A stretch of 64,000 nt of DNA from Selenomonadales bacterium (GCA_900769615.1 CAAGHH010000025.1:62001-126000); one strand, 5' to 3'; shown: positions 17,329-25,885, counted from the stretch's first letter. Numbers and translations: made by a program. The notes: generated by a model not told the origin, from the letters alone.

Positions 17329-18636
17329 ATGAATATAAAGAATAAATTAGAAAATAATACGACAGCATTAGCTGTTATTGGAATGGGATATGTAGGTATG
17401 CCATTAGCAGCAGAATTTTCTAAGCATTATCAAGTTATAGGTTTTGATATTAATAAAACCAAGATAAATAATTATAAGAATGGTATAGATCCAACCAATG
17501 AATTGGGGGCTGATTTAAAGCAATCAAAGATATTTTTTACTTATGATGAAAATGATTTAAAAAATGCTAATTTTTTTGTAGTAGCGGTGCCAACACCCGT
17601 AAATTTAGATAAAACGCCTGATTTGACACCAGTAATTGAAGCTAGTAAACTGGTAGGTCGCAATATTGGTGTCAATAGTATTGTTTGTTATGAATCGACT
17701 GTCTATCCGGGGGTTACAGAAGAAGTATGTGTTCCTATAATTGAAAAAGTATCGGGATTAAAAGCCGGTAAGGATTTTTTTGTGGGCTATTCACCGGAAC
17801 GAATAAATCCTAGTGATAAGATACATAAACTAGTAAATATTAAAAAAATTGTATCAGGTCAAAATGAGTCAGTTTGTAAAGAGATAGCTGAAGTATATGG
17901 CAAAATAATCAAAGCTGGTGTATATCCAGTATCATCAATAAAAACGGCTGAAGCTGCTAAGGTAGCTGAAAATTCACAGAGAGATATCAATATAGCTTTC
18001 ATGAATGAGTTAGCTAAAGTATTCAATATAATGGGTATAGACACTAATGAAGTAGTCGATGCGATGAACACCAAATGGAATGCGTTAGGATTTAGACCTG
18101 GACTAGTCGGAGGGCATTGTATATCAGTAGATCCATATTATTTCGTTTATAAAGCAGAAAAACTAGGATATCATTCGCAAATTATAATGAATGGCAGGCA
18201 AGTTAATGATTCAATGGGGGTATATGTAGCAGATGAAACTGTTAGAAAATTAATAGAGGCAGATAAATTAGTCAAAACAGCTAATGTTTTTGTGTTTGGC
18301 ATAACTTTTAAAGAAAATTGCAATGATGTTAGAAATAGTAAAGTTGTGGATATAATTAACAGATTGAAAGAATATGGAATAAAACCACAGGTATATGATC
18401 CAATTGCAGATAAAGGTGCTGTTCATAAAGCATATAATATAAATTTAATAGGATTTGATAAAATCTATGATGCTGATGCTATTATATTAGCAGTGGCTCA
18501 TGATGAATTTAAAAATTTAAATATTGAAGAGTTAAAAAAGTTGTATAGAAATGAAAAAAGAGTATTAATAGATGTAAAAGGATTATATAACAAAAAGACA
18601 ATGCAGGATAATAGTATAATTTATTGGAATTTGTAA
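17329..18636 (+). CDS. UDP-sugar 6-dehydrogenase (WbpA/WbpO/TviB type)
   Basis: A 435-residue nucleotide-sugar dehydrogenase. The NAD-binding GMGYVGMPLA starts at residue 18; the central ESTVYPGVTEE and YSPERINPSDK segments and the catalytic Cys264 in GGHCISVDPYY are intact, followed by the C-terminal FGITFKENCNDVRNSKV. Motifs place it with enzymes oxidising UDP-GlcNAc or UDP-GalNAc to the uronic acid rather than with UDP-glucose dehydrogenases (inference). It would supply an acidic sugar for the surface glycan. The chosen ATG 17329 follows AAAAGGTGATTTTT; an upstream Met at 17260 lies inside the preceding gene. No partner epimerase is in the window. Confidence 0.86.
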   Translation: MNIKNKLENNTTALAVIGMGYVGMPLAAEFSKHYQVIGFDINKTKINNYKNGIDPTNELGADLKQSKIFFTYDENDLKNANFFVVAVPTPVNLDKTPDLTPVIEASKLVGRNIGVNSIVCYESTVYPGVTEEVCVPIIEKVSGLKAGKDFFVGYSPERINPSDKIHKLVNIKKIVSGQNESVCKEIAEVYGKIIKAGVYPVSSIKTAEAAKVAENSQRDINIAFMNELAKVFNIMGIDTNEVVDAMNTKWNALGFRPGLVGGHCISVDPYYFVYKAEKLGYHSQIIMNGRQVNDSMGVYVADETVRKLIEADKLVKTANVFVFGITFKENCNDVRNSKVVDIINRLKEYGIKPQVYDPIADKGAVHKAYNINLIGFDKIYDADAIILAVAHDEFKNLNIEELKKLYRNEKRVLIDVKGLYNKKTMQDNSIIYWNL

Positions 18637-18667
18637 TAAATATTATATAATAAGGGAGTAATTGTTG

Positions 18668-19709
18668 ATGAAAATTATTGATATTAAATTAAAAAATTAC
18701 ACAGTGTTTTCAGATATGGAACTCTCTTTCGTTAAGGGGATAAATGTTATTCTTGGTAAGAACGGTACAGGTAAAACTCATTTGTTAAAAACACTATATT
18801 CCGCTGGTATAAGTGCAAATGGAAGAATAACTTTTTCTCATAAATTAGTAAGAACGATGATGCCATTGAATTATAATATTAGTCGATTAGCAAGCCGACA
18901 TCGGGGAAATCAATCTTCCAATATAAATATAATGGCAATTAAAGATGCAAGTGAAAGTGATAAGTCTGCAATATTATCTTTACTTTTTAATAAAAAAAAG
19001 TAAAAAATGGGATGCTAAGACTTTAGAAGCCAATAAATGGGAGATTTTATTTTCTAATGACAATATGGTTTTTATTCCTGCTAAAGAAGTATTATCCAAT
19101 AATTACAATTTAGCTGCAGCCGTGGAACGTGGCAATGTAAGATTTGATGATACTTATTTGGATGTGTTGGCAGCAGCCAAAATTGATGTCAGCACTGGCA
19201 GTAATGAAAAAAGCAAAAATATTATATTAAAAGAGATAGAGCATTTAATAGGAGGAAAAGTTTTCTATGATGTTGAAAAAGATACTTTTTTTCTGAGAGT
19301 ACATCAGTCCAAATAGGAGTTTAGTTTAGTATCAGAGGGAATACGGAAATTAGCATTGTTGTGGACACTGGTAAGAAATGGAGCTATAGATAATCATTTA
19401 GTATTATTTTGGGACGAACCAGAAGCTAATATAAATCCTTCGTCAATACCAATCATTGCTAAATTACTGCTTGAATTACAGCGGCATGGTGTTCAGATAT
19501 TTATATCAACTCATGATTATTTTTTTAGTAAGTATTTAGAAATATATCGTAAAAAAACAGATATAGTGAGATTTCATTCGTTATATTTTGAAGAAAAACA
19601 ACTGAATTATGAACGATCTGATAGATTTACTTTATTAGAGCATAATTCTATTATGAAAACATTTGTTTCTCTGTATGAAAAGGAAGTGGAGGGAGCAATT
19701 GTTGATTGA
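18668..19709 (+). pseudogene. AAA/ABC-type ATPase gene broken by one frameshift and one amber codon
   Basis: Reading through two lesions gives an ATPase of about 346 residues with every expected motif: Walker A GKNGTGKTHL near residue 31, signature LVSEGIRKLALLW, Walker B LVLFWDEPEANINP and the switch IFISTHDYFF. Lesion 1 is an A8 run at 18992-18999: removing one A joins FNKK to SKKWDAKTLEANKW. Lesion 2 is an in-frame TAG at 19314-19316, directly before EFSLVSEG. The domain order resembles RecF/OLD-type ATPases used in defence modules. Start ATG 18668 has AAGGGAG at 18652-18658. It overlaps the equally damaged partner gene at 19699. Confidence 0.7.
18992..18999. repeat. A8 homopolymer at the frameshift of the ATPase gene
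   Basis: Eight A residues followed after GT by six more. A one-base loss here restores the ATPase frame, so replication or transcriptional slippage at this site could partly rescue the product, though a downstream amber codon remains. Confidence 0.7.
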
Positions 19710-20235
19710 GATATATGAGTCTGGGGCGAAGTTTGGTCCATTTCCTGAAAAAGATATTTTTTATATTGAAAAATCTGAGATATATGCTTCTTTAGGCAAA
19801 GAGGTAAAAACAGTAGAATTTATTTGTACTAACGATGGCGGAAATAATATTATTTTATTGGAGGCAAAAACAACTTGTCCTAATGTGGATAATAAAAATG
19901 AATCACGAGAGAAAACAGTTAAATATAATGAATATTATTTGGAGATTACAAAGAAAGTAGAGGATTCATTGTAGCTGCTTATGGCAATATTGTTAAGAAT
20001 GTATGGTATATTAGATTGTGTAGGGGAATCTTTTTATAGAAAGATTAAATTATCTTCAGTGAAATTAAAATTTATTTTAGTGATTACCTCGGAATATACT
20101 AGAAAAGAATGGCTTCCAGAACCAAAAGCAGAATTGGAAAGAAGATTATTATCATTGCGTAAAATTTGGAATTTAGAAATTATTGTAATGAATCGCGAAT
20201 TAGCCAATAAATATAGATTGTTTGTTGATAGTTAA
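19699..20235 (+). pseudogene. Companion of the ATPase, interrupted by an in-frame amber codon (nuclease-like core)
   Basis: A frame of about 178 codons with an internal TAG at 19972-19974. Text on both sides reads as one protein (KVEDSL, stop, LLMAILLRMYG), so a single CAG-to-TAG type change is likely. Start is TTG 19699 or 19702 with GGAGGGAG at 19687-19694, overlapping the ATPase end, as usual for a two-gene module. The segment FICTNDGGNNIILLEAKTT resembles the D...ExK core of PD-(D/E)xK nucleases, but this is a weak visual match. No named family is recognised. ATPase plus nuclease-like partner would fit a defence module, now decayed. Confidence 0.5.
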
Positions 20236-20290
20236 TATGTTTTTTGATGATAAATAGAATTAGAATCAATTGTTATTACGGGGGATTAAA

Positions 20291-20635
20291 ATGAAGCAAA
20301 TCAATAAAAGTAAGTTTGTTTTACTATTAACTTTATTGATAGTAATGGTTGTATCATTTTTTTACATGAAAATAGAAATGTCATATGCAGTATTTCTAAT
20401 GTTATCGTGTATTTTGTTATTTATGATGAGTAAATTATATAATATAAGAAAATATTATTTAGCATTGGCAGTAATTATGTCAGTCATTGCCGTGGCGTTG
20501 TTAACCACACATCCAATACCTTTTCAAGCGAAAGAGTATATAAAGTATACATCATTCAGTTTAGCCTTGGCTCAGTTGTTGTTGTTAGCCAGGAGTCTAT
20601 TCGGGGGGGATATTCATACTGTATATATAGTATGA
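20291..20635 (+). CDS. Phosphoethanolamine transferase, N-terminal membrane part (split at a G7 run)
   Basis: A 114-residue, almost wholly hydrophobic fragment with about four membrane segments (KFVLLLTLLIVMVVSFF; AVFLMLSCILLFMM; YLALAVIMSVIAVALL; FSLALAQLLLLA). It ends at TGA 20633-20635 soon after a run of seven G (20603-20609). Adding one G, or removing two, joins it in frame to the following 469-codon frame, giving one protein of about 583 residues, the usual size of EptA/CptA-type lipid A or core phosphoethanolamine transferases. In the present sequence the gene is therefore off or split. Start ATG 20291 follows a CGGGGGATTAAA ribosome site. Confidence 0.7.
   Translation: MKQINKSKFVLLLTLLIVMVVSFFYMKIEMSYAVFLMLSCILLFMMSKLYNIRKYYLALAVIMSVIAVALLTTHPIPFQAKEYIKYTSFSLALAQLLLLARSLFGGDIHTVYIV
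20603..20609. repeat. G7 homopolymer inside the phosphoethanolamine transferase gene
   Basis: Seven consecutive G residues at the exact place where the two halves of a transferase gene lose a common frame. Runs of G of this kind are classical slipped-strand phase-variation sites in surface genes. Present length is one short of the in-frame length. Confidence 0.75.
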
Positions 20636-22041
20636 TATTCATGGTTGTCTTATTGCCAATTGTGCTTATATGGGGATATTATTTTTCTTCTGGTGCTTGG
20701 CTTAATGTTGAATCATGTATGGCTATTTTGCAAACAAATCCAGCAGAAGCAGGTAATTATGTGCAAGATTATTTTTCCTTGTCGGGCATGATAGGGATTG
20801 CGATAATATTTGCTTTTGAGTTTAGTTCAATTTATTATCTGAAAAAAATTAAAATGAAACCGTGCTCTAAAAAACTGCGTATACTCTTGACTATTATAAT
20901 TATTTTAAATATAGCAATGTTATACAGGACCAGGGAAAATATGGTTTTAAATATTTTTTATGATACCAAAGCTTACGCTAACTCGTATAATTCATTTGTT
21001 CAAGCCAAGACTGAACGGGAACAAAACATAGCACAATTAATTGGCAATGTAAAACAAGGTGATGATGGAGTATATGTATTAGTGATAGGAGAATCAGAAA
21101 CTAGGGATCATATGTCGTGTTATGGTTATAATCGTAATACAACTCCGTGGATGTCTAGTATGCTAGAAGATAAAAACTTTATCCAATTCAATAAAGCTTG
21201 GTCTTGTGCGAACGATACGGTTAGTGCGCTTACTTATGCATTGACCAACAAAAATCAATATAATAATATATCACTAAATGAGGCGGTATCGATAATAGAT
21301 GTTGCTAATGCTGCTGGTTATGATACAGTATGGTTAAGTAATCAAGTACAATATGGATTGGCCGATACGCCAATAACAGCTATTGCAGCAGAAGCTAAGC
21401 AGCAGATATTTATTCATGATAGAGTTGGCAGTATGAAAGATGGTCGTTATTTAGATTTGCCAGATTATTTTGATGAGAAATTAATTCCTCATTTACAAGA
21501 GTTAAAACCGACGTCAAAAATGTTGATAGTGATTCATTTAATGGGAAGTCATAATTCATATAAAGTGCGTTATCCAGCAGAGTATAATATTTATGATGAC
21601 ACAACTGCTGAAAATCAGGATATTAATTGTTATGATAACACAATCATTTATACAGATTATGTTTTAAAAGAATTATTTGCTACGTTAACAGAATGGCCAA
21701 ATTTTAAAGCAATGCTATATTTTTCTGATCATGGAGAAGGCATTGATGCTCATGTTGGTCATGATAGTAATAAATATACACCGCAAATGACAAGGATACC
21801 GATGTGGATATATTTATCAAATCAGTATAAGAATCAGCATGAAGAAAAAAGTATTAAAATGATAAATTCAAGTGATAAAACATTTACTAATGATTTGATA
21901 TTTAATACGATGATGGATATGATGAATGTAGATATTGGCAGATTAGCGGAGCCTGATAATATGATTTTTAACGCTAAATATAATGATGATTTTTCAAGGT
22001 TTAAAACATCTTATGGACGTAGACCTTTATCAGATGAATGA
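20632..22041 (+). CDS. Phosphoethanolamine transferase, C-terminal membrane and catalytic part (EptA/CptA-like)
   Basis: A 469-residue frame that starts in membrane segments (VVLLPIVLIWGYYF; GMIGIAIIFAFEF; ILLTIIIILNIAML) and continues into an alkaline-phosphatase-superfamily domain. VLVIGESETRDHMSCYGY carries the metal/nucleophile region (Thr in SETRD), NTTPWM and NDTVSALTYAL follow, and YFSDHGEG gives the metal-binding Asp-His. The family moves phosphoethanolamine from phosphatidylethanolamine to lipid A or core sugars on the periplasmic side. The frame overlaps the N-terminal piece by 4 bases (ATGA), so weak coupled translation is conceivable, but a slip in the G7 run at 20603 is the simpler explanation. 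Confidence 0.8.
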   Translation: MIFMVVLLPIVLIWGYYFSSGAWLNVESCMAILQTNPAEAGNYVQDYFSLSGMIGIAIIFAFEFSSIYYLKKIKMKPCSKKLRILLTIIIILNIAMLYRTRENMVLNIFYDTKAYANSYNSFVQAKTEREQNIAQLIGNVKQGDDGVYVLVIGESETRDHMSCYGYNRNTTPWMSSMLEDKNFIQFNKAWSCANDTVSALTYALTNKNQYNNISLNEAVSIIDVANAAGYDTVWLSNQVQYGLADTPITAIAAEAKQQIFIHDRVGSMKDGRYLDLPDYFDEKLIPHLQELKPTSKMLIVIHLMGSHNSYKVRYPAEYNIYDDTTAENQDINCYDNTIIYTDYVLKELFATLTEWPNFKAMLYFSDHGEGIDAHVGHDSNKYTPQMTRIPMWIYLSNQYKNQHEEKSIKMINSSDKTFTNDLIFNTMMDMMNVDIGRLAEPDNMIFNAKYNDDFSRFKTSYGRRPLSDE

Positions 22042-22077
22042 CATTGTATTATATAAAAAATTGATTGAGAATAGATT

Positions 22078-22226
22078 ATGGCTATAGATTTAAAGGAAGA
22101 AATTCGTAATGAAATAGCAGCTATTGCCCCTAATTATAACGTGCAAAAATAGTATTGTTTTGCTCACGAGCTAGGGGGGATAATCAACTGTTAAGTGATA
22201 TACGAAAAGTTAGACAACGTATGTAA
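22078..22226 (+). pseudogene. MNT-type nucleotidyltransferase remnant
   Basis: ATG 22078 opens MAIDLKEEIRNEIAAIA, then the frame breaks at an A5 run near 22145-22149. Shifting by one base gives IVLFCSRARGDNQLLSDI, the GSRARG/SDID active-site strand of minimal nucleotidyltransferases, here with the Gly changed to Cys, ending at TAA 22224. A further open stretch (about 22236-22343, with FNKDIPTAEFMADEV) may be its distant tail. The gene is too short and broken to be active. Such genes usually pair with HEPN partners; none is seen. Confidence 0.55.
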
Positions 22227-22326
22227 TGAAAAAATATAATTGAGATAATTTTGTTTAATAAAGATATTCCAACAGCAGAATTTATGGCTGATGAAGTAAC
22301 TGACCACATGAGAGGTAAGAGGCTTA

Positions 22327-23304
22327 ATGAAGGGAAGCTATGAAGTAATAGTGCAAAGCCGCAGACTGCAATATAAGTTTGTAATTAGGCGCAATATTAC
22401 GATTATCAAAGGAAATAGTGCTACAGGCAAAACTACATTGCTGGAAATGATACAGGAATATAATGATAATGGCTGGGAAAGTGGTGTTACTATAAAGTCT
22501 GCTAGAGAATGTGTAGTCTTATCGGGCAGATTTTGGCAATTTGATTTGAAAAACATTTCTAATAGTATAGTTTTTATAGATGAAGGTGCGCGCTTCACTG
22601 CTTCTGAAGAGTTTGCTAGTGCTATAAAGGAAAGCACTAATTATTACGTTATTGTAACTCGTGAGCGATTAGAAAATATACCATACAGCGTAAATGAAAT
22701 ATATGGTATTCGTATGTCAGGAAAATATAACGGCTTAAAGCAAGTTTATAATGAGTTGTATACGTATTATGATAAAAATATAAATACAGCAAATGCAAAT
22801 ATTGATTGCATATTAACTGAGGATTCAAATTCAGGGTATCAATTTTTCAAAAAAATAGCTGTTGGCAAATTTATAGATTGCATAACGGCTGGGGGAAAAT
22901 CAAATATATTTTCATGGCTTTTGCAGCACAGCGATGAAAATATACTAATAATTGCCGATGGTGCAGCTTTTGGACCGGAAATGTCGCGCATAACTAATTT
23001 TATAAAGCATCATCCGAATATTTCGTTATATCTGCCGGAATCATTTGAATGGCTGCTGTTAAGCTCTAAGTTATTGGATGATGGACATATAATTAAGCTT
23101 TTAGCAAACCCTGCTAATTATGTAGAAAGTAGCAAATTTTTTAGTTGGGAGCAATTTTTTACTAATGAACTAATTAATTTGACAAAAGGGACAATTTGGC
23201 AATATTCTAAAGGAAAACTCAATAGAGTATATTTAAATAAGACTAATATCGAGAAAATCATGGTGAATGTGCCAATTGCTGCTTTAACTGAGGTGGAGTT
23301 ATAG
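22327..23304 (+). CDS. P-loop ATPase with possible Toprim-like C-terminal half, partner of DUF4869 gene
   Basis: A 325-residue soluble protein. Walker A is GNSATGKTT at residues 29-37, and SIVFIDEGARF near residue 80 is Walker-B-like. The C-terminal half holds LTEDSNSG (Glu165-Asp166) and, about 45 residues later, ILIIADGAAF (Asp211), spaced like the acidic residues of a Toprim fold; this is an inference from pattern only. It does not match a named family I can recall with confidence. Its stop overlaps the start of the DUF4869 gene by one base, so the two form a tight pair. Start ATG 22327 follows AGAGGTAAGAGG. It is intact, unlike nearby ATPase genes. Confidence 0.6.
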   Translation: MKGSYEVIVQSRRLQYKFVIRRNITIIKGNSATGKTTLLEMIQEYNDNGWESGVTIKSARECVVLSGRFWQFDLKNISNSIVFIDEGARFTASEEFASAIKESTNYYVIVTRERLENIPYSVNEIYGIRMSGKYNGLKQVYNELYTYYDKNINTANANIDCILTEDSNSGYQFFKKIAVGKFIDCITAGGKSNIFSWLLQHSDENILIIADGAAFGPEMSRITNFIKHHPNISLYLPESFEWLLLSSKLLDDGHIIKLLANPANYVESSKFFSWEQFFTNELINLTKGTIWQYSKGKLNRVYLNKTNIEKIMVNVPIAALTEVEL

Positions 23305-23744
23305 TGTTACATGTATATTTTGGTGATATGCCAAATGCAATATATAATACAGCCGTTTATTTTAAAAATGTTTATGATGATGATTGGATTGTTGATGAAT
23401 TCAATAAGAAAATGATATTAGATGTTGATAAATCAACGGTATTAGGCAATGGCGTAATTGATAGTCCGGTATTAGGCAAGATTTCGCCGGAACGGTTGTC
23501 TGGTGGTGTAAAAACGCTGATGCTGATTCGGCATATGCCAGAGCAAGTGTTTAACGCATCGGCTTGTGGTGATAATTGTGCTAAATGGTTATTAAAAATA
23601 GCTGAGCAAGAGGATAGAACCATCAATTTGCGTCATTTGATGGATTTTGGTGATGGAAAGTTTACGATGCATATTCTAAACACTGGTGATACAGTCCATT
23701 CAATGCGAGAGCTGGTGCCGATAGCAGGGTTAATCGTTGGCTGA
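23304..23744 (+). CDS. DUF4869 domain protein
   Basis: A 146-residue protein recognised as DUF4869: the opening LHVYFGDMPNAIYNTAVYF, then DVDKSTVLGNGVIDSPVLG, RLSGGVKTLMLI, FNASACGDNCAKWLL and NLRHLMDFGD are family hallmarks. Function of the family is unknown. GTG 23304 starts at the last base of the ATPase stop codon region, implying coupled expression. The conserved Cys pair in SACGDNCAKW could bind metal or act in catalysis (inference). With the ATPase it makes a candidate two-gene system inside an accessory island. Confidence 0.75.
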   Translation: MLHVYFGDMPNAIYNTAVYFKNVYDDDWIVDEFNKKMILDVDKSTVLGNGVIDSPVLGKISPERLSGGVKTLMLIRHMPEQVFNASACGDNCAKWLLKIAEQEDRTINLRHLMDFGDGKFTMHILNTGDTVHSMRELVPIAGLIVG

Positions 23745-23825
23745 AACACAGACTGTTGCAAATAGGATGATTTTGCTTAATTGCAAGGTGTTGACAGCAG
23801 GATTGGCAGTTGAGGTGGAATAATT

Positions 23826-25856
23826 TTGTTTGAGTTATTTTGGCAGGGGATGCAGCAGGATTTTAAATTGATGCTGGTAGCCCCGTTAGTTTGTGCTATA
23901 TTTCGGTTAGTTTTTATATGGATTTATGGTCCGAAAAAGACGCCAAAGGGCGAGTGGCGCAAGTGGTTTGAGTGTTTTCGCTATGGCTTTTGGTGGGGGC
24001 TAGATTTTAATGCCTATGTTTTTTTATATGCAATGGTTTTGGTAAGCCTGCCAGGAGCATTTATTCCCGTTTATTATGAGCTGGGAGATACAGTGCGTCT
24101 AGTGGGGGGGCTCATATATCTAGCGGTGTTGTACACGGCGTTTATGGGGAAATTGATTTTTTATTATCATTTTCATGATACTTTTAATGCAACGCTTAAG
24201 CTAGGACGTAAGGCGGATAAAAAGAATTTTATGGATATTTTCTTTAGGCAGAATCATGGCATTTGGATTTTGCTTGGCTATATTCCGTATCTATTTATCA
24301 GTGACAAGGTTATAACGGCGTTGCTATCGCTGCCGTCGTTAGCCTATATCAAGTTAGATTCAGTAATTTTGCAATATGGATTTAATACGCTGGTATTTAT
24401 TGGCGCAGTAGTGTTTTTCTATTGGCTGCGTTATGGCGGGACGCTTAATCATCGCCATAAACCGGAGTGGGATGATGTTCCGCCGTTAGTTAAAAATGAT
24501 TTATTTATGGGCAAGGCAACTATGGATGATCTTATTGCTTTGGAGCTGGCGTTAAAGCAGCCGGTTAGTGAGGCGTTAAAGCATGATGATGAGGAAGCAG
24601 CTGCTATTATGCAGCCGTTGCTAGGGAAAAAAATCATCCATGAAAATCCTTTAGAATGTCTTAAGCATCAGGCAAAGGGGGCTTTAATAACTAAACCTAA
24701 GCATATATTTTTCTTGCTAGGAGAGTCTCATGCGCAGGTTGGTTTTGATGCGCTTTATAAAAATATGCATTTGATGAGTGCCAGTGAAGAATTTCGCCGT
24801 CAAAGCGGTACTATTGCCATAAATAGTTTTTTGCCTGGCGGGATGCGCTCAAGACCATCACTGGTGAGTATTACCTCTGGTATTTATGATGCTGATATGG
24901 AATTAAATGAGAATAAAAATTTTTGGTATGGCAATATACCAACATCATTACCACTGCAATTAAAAAAATTAGGCTACCGTACCGAATTTTGGTATGGCGG
25001 GGCATTAAATCATGGCTGTATGGAGCATTTTGCGCCAGCGATAGGTTTTGATGTCTGCCATCCTGGTCCGGAGTTTTGTGGCAATGATGCGCCGCAGACG
25101 TGGCTAGGTGTTTATGACCATGTGTTTTTAGCCAAAGCAGCGGAGCTGATAAAGTCGCAGGTAGCAGCAGAACCAGTTTTTCATTTGCTCTATACGACGT
25201 CTAATCATGGTCCGTATGCGATGCCATTTGCTGATTTTGGTTTTGATATTGATAAAATCATGCCGGAGATGCCACTAGAACTTAGGCGCGACAAGAAAGT
25301 ATGGCGTCAGCTAGGGGCAGCTTGGTATGCTGATCAAAGCTTGATGAAATTTGTTAAGGCGATGCAAGCTGAGTATCCAGATAGCTTGTTTATCGTAACT
25401 GGCGATCATTCGGCAGGGCTGATACCGTATCAATATGGTTTGGCTGGCAGAAAAGAACCGTCATTGCGTGAGGAAGTGCTAACGTCATTTGCAATGCATC
25501 ATCCGGAGCTTACTGCTGCGATGTTAGCTAATAATACTATTGGCGGGCACATGAATATAATGCCAACTATCATTGAACTCATTGCGCCAAAAGGTTTTGA
25601 ATATCTGTCATTAGTACCAGCTCTTACGGAACCAATCGATCATGTAGTGACGCCTTATTGCTGGCTTAGCAAGGATGAGCTAGGCTATTATCATAATCAT
25701 ATTGCGCAAAGCTTGGCGGTAACTAGTGAGATGCTTTCCATAAGGCAAGAGGCGGACAGGTTTAAAGCTGAACGCGATGCCTATGTGGAACTAACTGGCT
25801 GGATAATAAGGCATCCGAAATTATTAGATGATGCTGGCATTGGAAAATTAATTTAA
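23826..25856 (+). CDS. LTA-synthase-like / phosphoglycerol transferase family membrane protein (second copy)
   Basis: A 676-residue paralogue of the protein at 2807, with about five N-terminal membrane segments and an extracytoplasmic sulfatase-fold domain. Motifs: HIFFLLGESHAQVGFD, GGMRSRPSLVSITSGIY (catalytic Thr/Ser region), LLYTTSNHGPYAMPF and FIVTGDHSAG (metal ligands). The C-terminal EYLSLVPALTEP and EFWYGG blocks are shared with the first copy. Start is TTG 23826 with GAGGTGG at 23812-23818. A G7 run at 24104-24110 encodes Val-Gly-Gly (residue 93 on) and keeps the frame open now; a one-base slip would truncate the protein early. Probable envelope glycan decoration; donor and acceptor unknown. 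Confidence 0.78.
   Translation: MFELFWQGMQQDFKLMLVAPLVCAIFRLVFIWIYGPKKTPKGEWRKWFECFRYGFWWGLDFNAYVFLYAMVLVSLPGAFIPVYYELGDTVRLVGGLIYLAVLYTAFMGKLIFYYHFHDTFNATLKLGRKADKKNFMDIFFRQNHGIWILLGYIPYLFISDKVITALLSLPSLAYIKLDSVILQYGFNTLVFIGAVVFFYWLRYGGTLNHRHKPEWDDVPPLVKNDLFMGKATMDDLIALELALKQPVSEALKHDDEEAAAIMQPLLGKKIIHENPLECLKHQAKGALITKPKHIFFLLGESHAQVGFDALYKNMHLMSASEEFRRQSGTIAINSFLPGGMRSRPSLVSITSGIYDADMELNENKNFWYGNIPTSLPLQLKKLGYRTEFWYGGALNHGCMEHFAPAIGFDVCHPGPEFCGNDAPQTWLGVYDHVFLAKAAELIKSQVAAEPVFHLLYTTSNHGPYAMPFADFGFDIDKIMPEMPLELRRDKKVWRQLGAAWYADQSLMKFVKAMQAEYPDSLFIVTGDHSAGLIPYQYGLAGRKEPSLREEVLTSFAMHHPELTAAMLANNTIGGHMNIMPTIIELIAPKGFEYLSLVPALTEPIDHVVTPYCWLSKDELGYYHNHIAQSLAVTSEMLSIRQEADRFKAERDAYVELTGWIIRHPKLLDDAGIGKLI
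24104..24110. repeat. G7 homopolymer in the second LTA-synthase-like gene
   Basis: Seven consecutive G in a membrane segment coding region (VRLVGGLIYLA). Frame is open at the present length. It is the second G7 run within 3.5 kb in a gene of the same enzyme superfamily. Confidence 0.65.
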
Positions 25857-25885
25857 AAAAATTGACATTTTGTTTATTTGACTTA

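Noticed and set aside
18668..20235. Recoding of TAG as an amino acid (for example pyrrolysine)
   Set aside because: TAG ends other genes normally here, and the same ATPase also carries a frameshift, so ordinary decay is simpler.
23767..23823. An 18-codon frame between the DUF4869 gene and the second LTA-synthase-like gene
   Set aside because: No ribosome site of note and no known leader pattern; treated as spacer.
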